Assembly (NCBI GenBank): GCA_017302615.1
Contig: JAFLDB010000007.1
Location: 1-64,000 of the forward strand
From: Sphingomonadales bacterium
GTDB taxonomy: Bacteria; Pseudomonadota; Alphaproteobacteria; Sphingomonadales; Sphingomonadaceae
Direction of reading: 5' to 3'
Length of the DNA stretch: 64,000 nucleotides
A program made the translations under genes and the position numbers. Numbering within the stretch: the first letter of the stretch is position 1; every line of letters begins with the position of its first letter. Under the pieces are notes generated by a model, which saw only the letters and a program-made list of their open reading frames with translations, was not told where the DNA came from and made no database searches. Positions 24,153-33,141 of the stretch are shown here, one piece after another.

Positions 24153-25045
24153 CCCGCTTTACCGTCGCCGCCGCGCAGTATCCGATCGAAGCGCTGGCCG
24201 ATTGGGACTCCTACGTCGCCAAGCTTTCCCTGTGGGTGGAGCGCGCGGCAGCAGGCGGAGCGAAGCTCGCGGTCTTCCCTGAATACGGGGCGATGGAACT
24301 GGCCAGCCTCGATCCTGCCACCATGGGCGATCTGGCCGGATCGCTGGAGGCAGTCGCGGCACTGGTGCCGCAGGTTGATGCCTTGCACGCGGACCTTGCG
24401 GCGCGGCACGGGCTGCACATCCTTGCCGCCTCCATCCCGGCGCGGCGGGAGGACGGCCGCTTCGTCAACCGCGCGCGGCTGTTCACTCCGGCGGGCAAGC
24501 TGGGCATTCAGGACAAGCTGGTGATGACCCGGTTCGAGCGCGAGGAATGGCAGGTCAGCGCTTCCGCGCCCTTGCGGGTATTTCGCACCGAACTTGGAAT
24601 AATCGGTGTAAACATCTGCTATGACAGCGAATTTCCTCTGCTCGCTCGCGCCCAGTTAGAGGCCGGGATGAAGCTGTTGCTGGTGCCGTCCTGCACCGAC
24701 AGTCTGCATGGCTACTGGCGTGTCCGCCTCGGCAGCCAGGCCCGCGCGCTGGAAGGGCAGTGCTATGCCGTCCATTCGCCCACCGTGGGCGAGGCACCGT
24801 GGTCTCCGGCGGTCGATGTCAATCGCGGGGCGGCGGCGGTCTATGGTCCGCCCGATCGGGGAATGCCCGCCGATGGCGTTGTGGCGATCGGCGAAATGGA
24901 CGCCGCGCAGTGGGTCTTTGCCGAAATCGACCTGGCCCGGGTCGCCGATCTGCGCGCGGACGGCAATGTGCTCAATGCCCGCCACTGGGCCGAGCAACCG
25001 GGCGGCGATGCGCTGCCAGCAGTCGAAGTGGTAGACTTGACCTGA
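24149..25045 (+). CDS. Carbon-nitrogen hydrolase (nitrilase superfamily amidase)
   Basis: This 298-residue enzyme has the nitrilase superfamily catalytic triad: Glu45 in FPEYGAME, Lys123 in QDKLVMTRFE and Cys157 in NICYDSEFP. Members hydrolyse amides, nitriles or carbamoyl groups. The GTG start at 24149 overlaps the GNAT stop (GTGA) and gives the typical N-terminus TRFTVAAAQYPI. It closes the coupled NTF2-GNAT-hydrolase cassette. The PBP4-type gene starts 21 bp later and may be in the same transcript. The nearest known reactions (omega-amidase, N-carbamoyl hydrolase, deaminated glutathione amidase) cannot be told apart from sequence alone. Confidence 0.9.
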   Translation: MTRFTVAAAQYPIEALADWDSYVAKLSLWVERAAAGGAKLAVFPEYGAMELASLDPATMGDLAGSLEAVAALVPQVDALHADLAARHGLHILAASIPARREDGRFVNRARLFTPAGKLGIQDKLVMTRFEREEWQVSASAPLRVFRTELGIIGVNICYDSEFPLLARAQLEAGMKLLLVPSCTDSLHGYWRVRLGSQARALEGQCYAVHSPTVGEAPWSPAVDVNRGAAAVYGPPDRGMPADGVVAIGEMDAAQWVFAEIDLARVADLRADGNVLNARHWAEQPGGDALPAVEVVDLT

Positions 25046-25066
25046 GTGGCAGGGCAGTCTGCGGTC

Positions 25067-26581
25067 ATGCGCAAGTTCCTGATCCCGCTCGCACTCCTCA
25101 TCCTCCCTGCTTCGGCGCTGGCCGATGGTCCGGTCGTCCGGCCCGCGGTCGGGCAGACTTCGGTGGGAATGCCTGCGCCGCGGCCGCAGACGCTCCAGCA
25201 GGAAGTGGAAGCCCTGCTGGCCGGCGCACCGCAGGGCACCCGTTTCGGCCTGCTGGTGGTGGACGAACAGGGCCGGGTGGTGGTTTCGGTCAATGCCGAT
25301 CAGCGCTTCATCCCGGCGTCCAACACCAAGATGTTCACCACGGCGGCGGCCTATGCGCTGCTGTGGAACATGGACAAGCCGGACGTGATGGCCGGTACCC
25401 AGGTGGCACTGGTGCAGGGCAAGGGGCGGCAGGGACCGGACGCGGTGCTGATCGGGCGCGGCGATGCCCGGATGTCAAGCGCGCCCGATTGCGAGGTCAA
25501 CTGCCTGGCCCAGCTGGCCGATGCGGTCGCGGCGAAGACCGATCGGGTCCACGATGTCGTCGGGGATGACAGCCACTGGCCCGACCAGCGCTGGGTTCCG
25601 GGCATGAGCTGGAACAACATCGGCACCGATAGCGGCACGGCGGTATCCGCGCTCAACCTTGACGACAACGAATTGCTGATCCGGGTCACGCCGACAGCCG
25701 AAGGCAAGCCGCCGTTCCTTGAAATCGGCGATTACTTCGAGGTCGTGAACGAGGCGGTCACTGCCCCGGCGGGCAGCAAGACCGCGCTGTTCGTGGAACG
25801 TCCCGTCAATGGCAACCGGCTGCGGGTCTATGGCTCGATCGCTGCCGATTCCAAGGGCTGGAGCGACCGGATCGGGATCGACGATCCGGCCCATTATACC
25901 GCCTGGGTGTTCCGCAAGATGCTGATCGCGCGCGGGGTGAAAGTGACGGGGAAGGTGCGGGTGGTCCACCGCGCGCCGGATGAGCTGGACCGTGCTGTGC
26001 CCGACATGGCTCTGGCCAAGGCGGCAGATGACCGGGAAGGGGTTATCATGAGCCTGACCCCGCCGCCGCTGGCCGAAGACGTGGTGCGGATTAACAAGGA
26101 CAGCCAGAACGTCCACGCCCAGGTCCTGTTCCGGCGGCTGGGCGACATCGAAGGCAGCGGTTCGGAAGAATGGGCCGCGCAGGCGCTGAACGGCCTGTTC
26201 GAGAAGGCCGGAATTCCCCGTTCCGGCTATGACTTTTCCGATGGTTCGGGCATGTCGACCTACAACCGGATCAGCCCGCGCGCGGCGGTGCTGCTGCTGC
26301 GCTGGATCGATGGCCAGCCATGGGGGGCAGCCTGGTATGCCTCGCTGCCGGTGGCCGGGAAGGACGGCACGCTGCGCCGCCGGTTCATCGGCACTCCGCT
26401 GGAAGGAAAGCTGTTCGCCAAGACCGGCACGCTCAATGCCACCAACACCTTGTCCGGCACGTTCACCACCCGCAGCGGCAGGCGCTTCACCTTTGCCTTT
26501 CTGGCCAACGATGTACCCAATGGCACGTCGGTCCTGTGGCTGATGGAAGCGGTGCTGGTGCGGATCGCCATGGCGAATTGA
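25067..26581 (+). CDS. dacB: D-alanyl-D-alanine carboxypeptidase/endopeptidase, PBP4 type
   Basis: This 504-residue S13-family enzyme cuts the terminal D-Ala and cross-links of peptidoglycan in the periplasm. It has a signal peptide (MRKFLIPLALLILPASALA), the SxxK motif SNTK (Ser85-Lys88), the SxN region in GSGMSTYN and the KTG box in FAKTGTLN. The long insertion between the first two motifs is typical for PBP4. ATG 25067 is chosen over an in-frame GTG at 25046 because of the signal peptide. It follows the CN-hydrolase by 21 bp. Class-C low-molecular-weight PBP identity is clear. Confidence 0.93.
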   Translation: MRKFLIPLALLILPASALADGPVVRPAVGQTSVGMPAPRPQTLQQEVEALLAGAPQGTRFGLLVVDEQGRVVVSVNADQRFIPASNTKMFTTAAAYALLWNMDKPDVMAGTQVALVQGKGRQGPDAVLIGRGDARMSSAPDCEVNCLAQLADAVAAKTDRVHDVVGDDSHWPDQRWVPGMSWNNIGTDSGTAVSALNLDDNELLIRVTPTAEGKPPFLEIGDYFEVVNEAVTAPAGSKTALFVERPVNGNRLRVYGSIAADSKGWSDRIGIDDPAHYTAWVFRKMLIARGVKVTGKVRVVHRAPDELDRAVPDMALAKAADDREGVIMSLTPPPLAEDVVRINKDSQNVHAQVLFRRLGDIEGSGSEEWAAQALNGLFEKAGIPRSGYDFSDGSGMSTYNRISPRAAVLLLRWIDGQPWGAAWYASLPVAGKDGTLRRRFIGTPLEGKLFAKTGTLNATNTLSGTFTTRSGRRFTFAFLANDVPNGTSVLWLMEAVLVRIAMAN

Positions 26582-26599
26582 ACAATTCGGACATAGTCT

Positions 26600-26617
26600 T
26601 GTTGCGGCACTGCAACA
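26600..26617. promoter_or_regulatory. Inverted repeat TGTTGC-n6-GCAACA upstream of TBDR 4
   Basis: TGTTGC (26600-26605) and GCAACA (26612-26617) form a symmetric site with 6-base spacing, 124 bp upstream of the TBDR 4 start. It looks like an operator for a dimeric regulator; which one is unknown. Confidence 0.35.
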
Positions 26618-26740
26618 CAATTACGCAAATCCCCGGCAATCCATCCTGAAACGGGACTGATCGCTGCAATCGGGGCTGGCGGTGCATCGGCGCTTTGCTA
26701 GTCTGCCGCCAACCTAAATTCTGGTTCGATAGGGGGTTTC

Positions 26741-29713
26741 ATGAATACTCGCAGCTTCGTGCGCGCCGCTCTGGTCTGTGGTGTCTCGCTGGGTGCCTTC
26801 GCCGTCCCGGCCATGGCCCAGACCGCAACCGACATCACTTCGCCCAACGCGGCCGAATCTGACGAAGGCAAGGCGATCATCGTCACCGGTTCGCGCATCA
26901 AGCGCGACCCCGCGAACAGCGCCCTGCCGCTGGAAATCATCACCAACGTCGATATCGAGCGTAACGGCATCGCCAACCCCGAAGCGCTGAACATGTTCCT
27001 GACCGCGAACGGTTCGGGCGCGGATAACCTGGCATCGAACGCCGACGTCACCACTGGCGCCCAGCGCGGCACCAACGGCCTGTCGGCCGCCAACCTGCGC
27101 GGGCAGGGCAGCGCCGCCACCCTGGTCTTGCTCAACGGCCGCCGCGTGGCCGCGCACGGCCTGTCGGGCGGTGCGGTCGACGTCAACCAGATTCCCTTCG
27201 CCGCGATCGAGCGGGTCGAAATCCTGAAGGACGGCGCTTCGGCCATCTACGGCACCGACGCGATCGGCGGGGTGGTGAACTACATCACCAAGTCGAACTT
27301 CAACGGCGTGTCGATCAGCGGTTCGGCCGACATGACCGAGCAGGGCGGCGGCAACATCTACCGCCTGTCTGGCGTGGTCGGCTTCGGCGATCTCAATGAC
27401 GACGGCATCAACGTGATGGCCGCCGTTTCCTACAGCTGGAACAAGATGCTGCGCGGTTCGCAGCGCGATTTCGTCAACGGCAACCAGCCGCTGCGCGGCC
27501 TGTCGGTCGATACCCGCGGCACGCCGATCGCCACCCTGTTCAACATCGGCACCAACACCTTCCAGAACCCGACCGGTTCACTGCTGGCCGGCCTGACCCT
27601 GACCGCTCCCAACGGCGGCAACGCGGCTTCGGGCGGGATCAACTTCCTTGACCTGCCGGGCGGCGCCGGATGCGACAGCATGGACGGCGGCATGGCCTAT
27701 GACTGGGAACTGTGGAACTCGCCCAACAACTTCTACGCCTGCGCCTGGGATACGGGCCGCGCGGCAGTGATCCAGCAGCCGATCGAAACCTTCACCTATT
27801 ACACCAAGGCGACCGTCAACCTGGGCGGCGATCACCGTCTGGTTGGCGAACTGACCGGATCGGATGCGGATTCGGCCAAGAGCTTCAGCCACGCCCAGCT
27901 TTCGGCCAACACCACCAACCTGCCGTGGGCCTATCCGCTCAACGCGCTGACCGCGCCGACCTATAACGCGATCTTCAATTCGCTGCTCGCGACTTTCCCG
28001 GGCAGCGCGGCGACGCTGAATGCGCGGTATGGCCGGCCGCTTTCGGGCCGGTGGCGCTGCATCGCCTGCGGCCCGCGCGAGTACAAGACCAATTCCCGCA
28101 CCCTGCGCGCCATGCTCAGCCTGGAAGGCCCGCTGCCGTTCGAGGGCTGGGATTACAAGGTTGCCGCCAGCCATGCCGAAAGCGAGACCAAGTCGATCCT
28201 CGGCAGCGGTTACTACTATCGCGGCACGCTGAACAACGGCGCACCCGATCCGCTCGCCCCGATCGCTCCGGGCGCGACCACCCCGGGCCTGGTCGGCCTG
28301 ATCAATTCGGGTATCCTGAACCCGTTCAGCCTGACCCAGACCGACGCGGCCATGGCCGGGCTGGATGCGATCTCGGCCTTCGGCACCACGCTTTACGGCG
28401 GCCGCTACACGGTCAAGGAAGTCGACGCGTCGATTTCCGGCCCGCTGTTCGATCTGCCGGGCGGCCCGGTGCAGATGGCGCTCGGGGTTGACTGGCGCAA
28501 GGAAACCTACAGCTTCAACGGATCGGACGCGGCGCTGGCAAGCCAGCCGGTGATCTTCCTGGCAGCGTTCGATAACGTCAACGCGCTGACCCCGAAGGAG
28601 CGGACGGTGAAGGCCGGCTATGTCGAAATCGACATTCCGCTGCTCGACATCCTGAACATCACCGGCGCTGTCCGGATCGACGATTACAGCGGCTTCGGCA
28701 CCACCACCAACCCCAAGGTTTCGGTGAAGTTCCAGCCGCTGGACTGGCTGATGTTCCGCGGGTCCTATTCCACGGGCTTCCGCGTGCCCAGCTTCAACCA
28801 GATCTTCAACGGCAACACGGTCAGCCCCTATTCGGGCAGCGACCTGGCCGATCCGGTGGCCTGCCCCGGAGGCGTGCCGACCAGCGCCTTCGGTTCCGGC
28901 CTGCCCTGCGCCCAGATCCGTCCGGACATCATCACCGGCGGCAACCTGGTCCTCGGCCCGGAAAAGGCCAAGATGGCCAGCGTCGGCGTGGTGTTCCGGC
29001 CCAAGCCGGGCTGGAGCCTGTCGGCTGACTGGTGGATGATCAACGTCGATGACACCATCCAGCTGCTCACCCTGCGCCAGCTGATCGACAATGCCAGCCT
29101 GTTCCCGGACCGGTTCATCCGCGATGCGGGCGGTGTCATCACCGCGATCGACCAGCGCTGGATCAACGCCGGTGCGCGCCGCACCCAGGGCGTGGAATTC
29201 GCCCTGCGCGGCGGGTTCGACCTGCCCGGCGCGGCTCGCGTCAGCATCGGCATGGACGGCTCGCTCGCGCTCAAGAAGCGGGAGAAGCTGACTCCGACTG
29301 CGGCCTATGGCCCCAGCTTGATCGGCGTGTTCACCTTTGCCGGTGACCTTGGCCTGCGCTGGAAGCACAATGCCTGGGTCAGCTACACCAACGAGGACTG
29401 GGCGATCACCTTCACCCAGATCTTCCGGGCCGGTTACAACAACCAGGCCCTGCCTGGCATCGCCGCCGGCACGGTGACCCGTCCGGACTACAACCCCAAG
29501 GTCAAGCCGTATCACATCTACAACCTGACGGCGACTTACACCGGGCTGGGCGAGAACTATCGCCTGACCTTCGGGGTGAAGAACCTGTTCGATACCGATC
29601 CGCCGTTCGCGATCACCTATGATGGCAACACCGGTGCCGGCAGCAGCTGGGAACCGCGCGTGGCCGATCCGCGCGGCCGGTCGTTCGTGGTCTCGGCGGA
29701 AGTCCGCTTCTGA
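26741..29713 (+). CDS. TonB-dependent receptor 4 (large)
   Basis: This 990-residue receptor belongs to the long TBDR class common in Caulobacter and sphingomonads. It has a signal peptide ending AVPAMA-QT, a TonB-box region GKAIIVTGSRIKRD, a plug with NLRGQGSAATLVLLNGRR and RVEILKDGASAIYGTDAIGG, and a barrel ending RSFVVSAEVRF. Several Cys pairs in predicted external loops (GGAGCDS with YACAWD, WRCIACG, VACPG with LPCAQ) suggest disulfides. This class is generally linked to uptake of oligomers such as glycans or peptides, but the ligand here is unknown. A strong terminator follows at 29740-29773. ATG 26741 is well placed before the signal peptide. Confidence 0.93.
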   Translation: MNTRSFVRAALVCGVSLGAFAVPAMAQTATDITSPNAAESDEGKAIIVTGSRIKRDPANSALPLEIITNVDIERNGIANPEALNMFLTANGSGADNLASNADVTTGAQRGTNGLSAANLRGQGSAATLVLLNGRRVAAHGLSGGAVDVNQIPFAAIERVEILKDGASAIYGTDAIGGVVNYITKSNFNGVSISGSADMTEQGGGNIYRLSGVVGFGDLNDDGINVMAAVSYSWNKMLRGSQRDFVNGNQPLRGLSVDTRGTPIATLFNIGTNTFQNPTGSLLAGLTLTAPNGGNAASGGINFLDLPGGAGCDSMDGGMAYDWELWNSPNNFYACAWDTGRAAVIQQPIETFTYYTKATVNLGGDHRLVGELTGSDADSAKSFSHAQLSANTTNLPWAYPLNALTAPTYNAIFNSLLATFPGSAATLNARYGRPLSGRWRCIACGPREYKTNSRTLRAMLSLEGPLPFEGWDYKVAASHAESETKSILGSGYYYRGTLNNGAPDPLAPIAPGATTPGLVGLINSGILNPFSLTQTDAAMAGLDAISAFGTTLYGGRYTVKEVDASISGPLFDLPGGPVQMALGVDWRKETYSFNGSDAALASQPVIFLAAFDNVNALTPKERTVKAGYVEIDIPLLDILNITGAVRIDDYSGFGTTTNPKVSVKFQPLDWLMFRGSYSTGFRVPSFNQIFNGNTVSPYSGSDLADPVACPGGVPTSAFGSGLPCAQIRPDIITGGNLVLGPEKAKMASVGVVFRPKPGWSLSADWWMINVDDTIQLLTLRQLIDNASLFPDRFIRDAGGVITAIDQRWINAGARRTQGVEFALRGGFDLPGAARVSIGMDGSLALKKREKLTPTAAYGPSLIGVFTFAGDLGLRWKHNAWVSYTNEDWAITFTQIFRAGYNNQALPGIAAGTVTRPDYNPKVKPYHIYNLTATYTGLGENYRLTFGVKNLFDTDPPFAITYDGNTGAGSSWEPRVADPRGRSFVVSAEVRF

Positions 29714-29739
29714 CCGTAGGCCGCAATCGGCAAGTAAGA

Positions 29740-29773
29740 GGGGCGCCCGGCACAAGCCGCGGCGCCCCTTTTT
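29740..29773 (+). terminator. Rho-independent terminator after TBDR 4
   Basis: GGGGCGCC (29740-29747) pairs with GGCGCCCC (29761-29768), continued inside by CGGC/GCCG around an ACAA loop with one bulged C, and followed by TTTTT. Confidence 0.88.
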
Positions 29774-29873
29774 CATTCATCACACTGAAATAAAGGAAAA
29801 AACTTCGTTAACCCCGATTTTACTCCGATTTGCGAAAGTTACGGCAGGTAGAAATTCGGCAAGTGATCGGTAA

Positions 29874-30179
29874 ATGATCCCTGACAAGGCCCCGCGTGAT
29901 ATTGCTGGACGGCGTACCGAACGGTGGGCCTGGGATGCGGAAGTGCAATTCCGTTCCGGCACCAAGCGCGCCAATGTCCGGCTGCGCGACATCTCGCCGC
30001 TGGGTGCGCGGATCAAGGGTGTGTTCCTGGTTCATGAAGGCGACCGCTTCTTCATCCGCTTCCCGGGCATGGAATCGATCGAGGCCAAGGTGGCCTGGGT
30101 CACCGAGTTCGAATTCGGGTGCGAATTCGCCCGCCCGCTCAATCCGGTCATTCTGGAAGCGCTGGTCAGCCGGCGCTGA
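29874..30179 (+). CDS. PilZ domain protein (c-di-GMP receptor candidate) 1
   Basis: This 101-residue single-domain protein has the two c-di-GMP contact motifs of PilZ: an RxxxR near the start (RRTER, residues 12-16) and DxSxxG in RDISPLGARIKG. The remainder is a short beta-barrel (FFIRFPGMESIEAKVAWV) and a C-terminal helix. Single-domain PilZ proteins act as adaptors that bind c-di-GMP and then a partner. It faces a second PilZ gene (30297-30659) transcribed toward it. A GGDEF-EAL enzyme is encoded at 520-2877. No other motility or exopolysaccharide gene is adjacent, so its target is unknown. Confidence 0.88.
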   Translation: MIPDKAPRDIAGRRTERWAWDAEVQFRSGTKRANVRLRDISPLGARIKGVFLVHEGDRFFIRFPGMESIEAKVAWVTEFEFGCEFARPLNPVILEALVSRR

Positions 30180-30198
30180 TCTTTCAGACAACCGAAAA

Positions 30199-30266
30199 GG
30201 CCTGCCCGGACCGGACACTGCGCAAGTGTCGGCATCGGGGGGTATAAGACACGGGACCGGCAGGCC
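30199..30266. terminator. Nested inverted repeats between convergent PilZ genes
   Basis: The outer arms GGCCTGCC (30199-30206) and GGCAGGCC (30259-30266) match exactly, and an inner GACACT/AGTGTC pair lies between them. The position between convergent stops suggests a bidirectional terminator. Confidence 0.5.
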
Positions 30267-30296
30267 CGGCCCGGACAGGCAAGCGGCGGCCGATCC

Positions 30297-30659
30297 TCAG
30301 GACAGGGACCGGTACGGGGAGTCGGCGCGCCAGCGGGTCAGGATGTTGTCGTAGACGATCGGCGAGAGCAGCTTGTCGAACGCGCAGCCGGTCAGGCTGT
30401 TATCCCACCAGATCACTTCGCCCTGCAGCGATTCCATTCCCGGCAGGGTCAGCCAGCAGACCGAACCGGGGTGCACCCGGTTGACCGCGGCGGCGCAGAA
30501 ACCGCTCAGCGAAAGGTCGTGGACCACGGTCTGGAAACCGCGCCCGCCCGACATCCGCAACGTCGCCGGAATCGAAATCCGCACGCGCGGCGCGGAACGA
30601 TCTTCCTGCGCGGCGGTGAAATAGGAATCCCTTTGATGGATCAGCAGGTTCTCACCCAT
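30297..30659 (-). CDS. PilZ domain protein 2
   Basis: This 120-residue protein carries a PilZ domain: RxxxR in DRSAPRVRI and D/NxSxxG in HDLSLSGF, then a beta-barrel with CWLTLPGMESLQGEVIWW. The N-terminal 20 residues are variable. It is similar in layout to PilZ 1 (both share a PGMES strand), so the two may be diverged duplicates. It is expected to bind c-di-GMP in the cytoplasm. It is transcribed toward PilZ 1, and no partner gene is adjacent on its strand. Confidence 0.88.
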   Translation of the reverse strand: MGENLLIHQRDSYFTAAQEDRSAPRVRISIPATLRMSGGRGFQTVVHDLSLSGFCAAAVNRVHPGSVCWLTLPGMESLQGEVIWWDNSLTGCAFDKLLSPIVYDNILTRWRADSPYRSLS

Positions 30660-30742
30660 GACATGCGCCCTTTTGTGACAGGCTTGCCAGGAGCTTTCCC
30701 GGCAAGGCTCACAAACAATGGACCGGCGCGGTTGCCGTGGGT

Positions 30743-31456
30743 TTACGAGGACTGGTTAACCCGCTCGCGGTGCGGACTGGCAAATTGTTCACCAAGCAGG
30801 GCAACCACGCGGCTGGCGACCACGTCCGGGGTCTTGACCGAGGCCGGATCCTCCCCCGGATAGGCCTTGGCCCGCATCGCCGTGCGGGTGGCGCCAGGAT
30901 CGACGATCGCAACCCGCAACTTGCTGATATTACGGCTTTCCTGCGCGTAACAATCGATCAGCACCTCGGCCGCGGCCTTGCTGGCGGCATAGCCCCCCCA
31001 ATAGGCGCGCGGCGCGGTGGCGACACTGGTGGTAAGGTAAACCAGCCGGGGATCGACACTGGCCTTCAGCAGCGGATCGAACCGGGCGAGCAGGGCCTGG
31101 GTGGCGAGCACATTGGTGGTCAGCGCTTTCGAGAGCTGGACCTGGTCGATGTCCTTCACCGCCATCAGTTCCGGAAGGACGGCGGCGCAATGGACCAGCA
31201 CGTCCAGCGCCTTCCAGCGTTCGCCGATCGCCAGCGCCAGCCGGGCAATCCCGTCGGCATCGGCCAGATCGACCGGCGCGATCGTCGCTGCACCACCGGC
31301 GGCGTAGATCCGTTCCTCGACCGCTTCCAGCGCCCGGGTGTCGCGCCCGGTGATGACCACGTGGGCCCCGGCGGCGGCCAGCGCCTCGGCAATCGCGGCG
31401 CCGATCCCGCGACTCGCCCCGGTGACGAGCGCGACCTGTCCGGTAAGGTCCGTCAT
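30743..31456 (-). CDS. Short-chain dehydrogenase/reductase (SDR)
   Basis: This 237-residue SDR has the NAD(P) motif TGASRGIG near the N-terminus and a catalytic Ser (TTSVAT) and Tyr-x3-Lys (YAASK) in the usual places. DLAD after the second strand suits the adenine site. The substrate is unknown. It begins 11 bp after the purF stop with AAAGG upstream, so it is most likely transcribed from purF. Such SDR genes downstream of purF are, as I recall, frequent in sphingomonads. ATG 31456 is chosen because the Rossmann strand follows 6 residues later. Confidence 0.9.
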   Translation of the reverse strand: MTDLTGQVALVTGASRGIGAAIAEALAAAGAHVVITGRDTRALEAVEERIYAAGGAATIAPVDLADADGIARLALAIGERWKALDVLVHCAAVLPELMAVKDIDQVQLSKALTTNVLATQALLARFDPLLKASVDPRLVYLTTSVATAPRAYWGGYAASKAAAEVLIDCYAQESRNISKLRVAIVDPGATRTAMRAKAYPGEDPASVKTPDVVASRVVALLGEQFASPHRERVNQSS

Positions 31457-31466
31457 GCCTTTGTCC

Positions 31467-32939
31467 TCAAGCCACGTTGCCGACCGGCAGGACCAGCTGG
31501 CTGGTATCGGCATCGCGTTCCAGCATGTCGGTCAGCGGGGTGGGGTATTCGCCGGTGAAGCAGGCATCGCAGTGCTGCGGGCAGGCGGCATTGCGGGCCT
31601 TTTCGCCCACCGCGCGGTACAGCCCGTCGATGCTGACGAAGGCCAGGCTGTCGGCGTGGATGTATTCGGCCATGGCCGCCACGTCCATCTGCGCAGCCAG
31701 CAGCTTGCTGCGCTCGGGCGTGTCGACGCCATAGAAGCAGCTGTGGCTGGTCGGCGGGCTGGCAATGCGCATGTGCACTTCCTTGGCCCCGGCATCGCGC
31801 ATCATCTGCACGATCTTGAGGCTGGTCGTGCCGCGCACGATCGAATCGTCGATCAGCACGATCCGCTTGCCTTCCACCAGCGCGCGGTTGGCATTGTGCT
31901 TGCGCTTGACGTCGGCATGACGCGCGCCGTCCGACGGCTGGATGAACGTCCGCCCGACATAGTGCGAACGGATGATGCCCAGTTCGAACGGAATGCCGCT
32001 TTCCTGGGCATAGCCGATCGCCGCGGGCACGCCGCTGTCCGGCACCGGGATCACCAGATCGGCTTCGGCCGGGGATTCCTTGGCCAGTTCCATGCCGATG
32101 CGCTTGCGCACTTCATAGACCGACTGGCCGCCCATGACCGAATCCGGGCGGCTGAAATAGACATGCTCGAAAATGCAGGGCCGCGCCCCGACATCGCCGA
32201 ACGGGCGGTGGCTGGTGATGCGGCCGTCCTGGCGGACTTCGACGATCTCGCCCGGCTCGACCTCGCGCAGGAATTCCGCGCCGACCACGTCGAGCGCAAC
32301 GCTTTCGCTGGCAAAGACCGTGGCATCGCCGATCCGGCCCATCACCAGCGGCCGGATCCCCAGCGGATCGCGGCAGGCGATCATCCGCTTGGGCGTCATG
32401 CAGATCAGCGAATAGGCCCCTTCGATCATCCGCAGCGCATCGACAAAGCGGTCCAGCAGCTTGTGATAGCGGCTGGTCGCGATCAGGTGGATGATCACTT
32501 CGGTGTCGGAAGTGGACTGGAAGATCGAGCCGCGCTGGACCAGCTCGCGCTTCAGGCTCATCGCGTTGGAAATGTTGCCGTTGTGGGCGACCGAAAAGGC
32601 CCCGCGCGCCAGGTCCGCATGGAGCGGCTGGACATTGCGCAGGCCCTGGCCGCCGGTGGTGGAATAGCGCACGTGGCCCGATGCCATTTCGCCCGGCAGT
32701 TCGGCCAGGGCAGCCGCATCGGAAAAGACCTGCGCGACATGGCCGAGGCCCCGGCGAGCGAAGAAATCCTGCCCGTCATAGCTGACGATGCCGACCGCTT
32801 CCTGCCCGCGGTGTTGCAATGCGTGGAGGCCCAGTGCCGTCATGGCCGCGGCATCGCGGGCGCCGATCACGCCGAAGATGCCGCATTCCTCGCGCAGCTT
32901 GTCGCCGTCTGCGTCAAGGAAGGGGTGGGTAAGGTTCAT
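31467..32939 (-). CDS. purF: Amidophosphoribosyltransferase
   Basis: PurF (490 residues) catalyses the first committed step of purine synthesis, making phosphoribosylamine from PRPP and glutamine. An 18-residue propeptide precedes the nucleophile Cys19 (REECGIFGVIG), as in the autoprocessed Bacillus-type enzyme. The PRPP loop is VLIDDSIVRGTT. Cysteines in HSCFYG and CPQHCDACFTGEYP match those that hold a 4Fe-4S cluster in that type. ATG 32939 is the family start; the frame is open 43 codons further without conservation. Divergent from lolC. Confidence 0.97.
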   Translation of the reverse strand: MNLTHPFLDADGDKLREECGIFGVIGARDAAAMTALGLHALQHRGQEAVGIVSYDGQDFFARRGLGHVAQVFSDAAALAELPGEMASGHVRYSTTGGQGLRNVQPLHADLARGAFSVAHNGNISNAMSLKRELVQRGSIFQSTSDTEVIIHLIATSRYHKLLDRFVDALRMIEGAYSLICMTPKRMIACRDPLGIRPLVMGRIGDATVFASESVALDVVGAEFLREVEPGEIVEVRQDGRITSHRPFGDVGARPCIFEHVYFSRPDSVMGGQSVYEVRKRIGMELAKESPAEADLVIPVPDSGVPAAIGYAQESGIPFELGIIRSHYVGRTFIQPSDGARHADVKRKHNANRALVEGKRIVLIDDSIVRGTTSLKIVQMMRDAGAKEVHMRIASPPTSHSCFYGVDTPERSKLLAAQMDVAAMAEYIHADSLAFVSIDGLYRAVGEKARNAACPQHCDACFTGEYPTPLTDMLERDADTSQLVLPVGNVA

Positions 32940-33141
32940 TGCGATTTCCGCTTCGCCCGAGGAGCCGCCTTGGTGTTGCGCGGCCTTTGGCCCCTGGCGC
33001 GCCGAAAGGCAAGGGGGACTGGGGCCACTGTCCGCAAGCCTGAGCCACTTTGCCGAAGGTTTGCGCACACCATGCCTTGCCCCATGGGCGGGCAGGCCCT
33101 AAGTCGACGCTTGTCGCAGACCATCAGCCAGGGCGCTCCGC

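Noticed and set aside
26574..26589. CGAATTG-AA-CAATTCG palindrome over the dacB stop
   Set aside because: A short AT-rich symmetric stretch at a stop codon without T-run or conserved context; likely chance.
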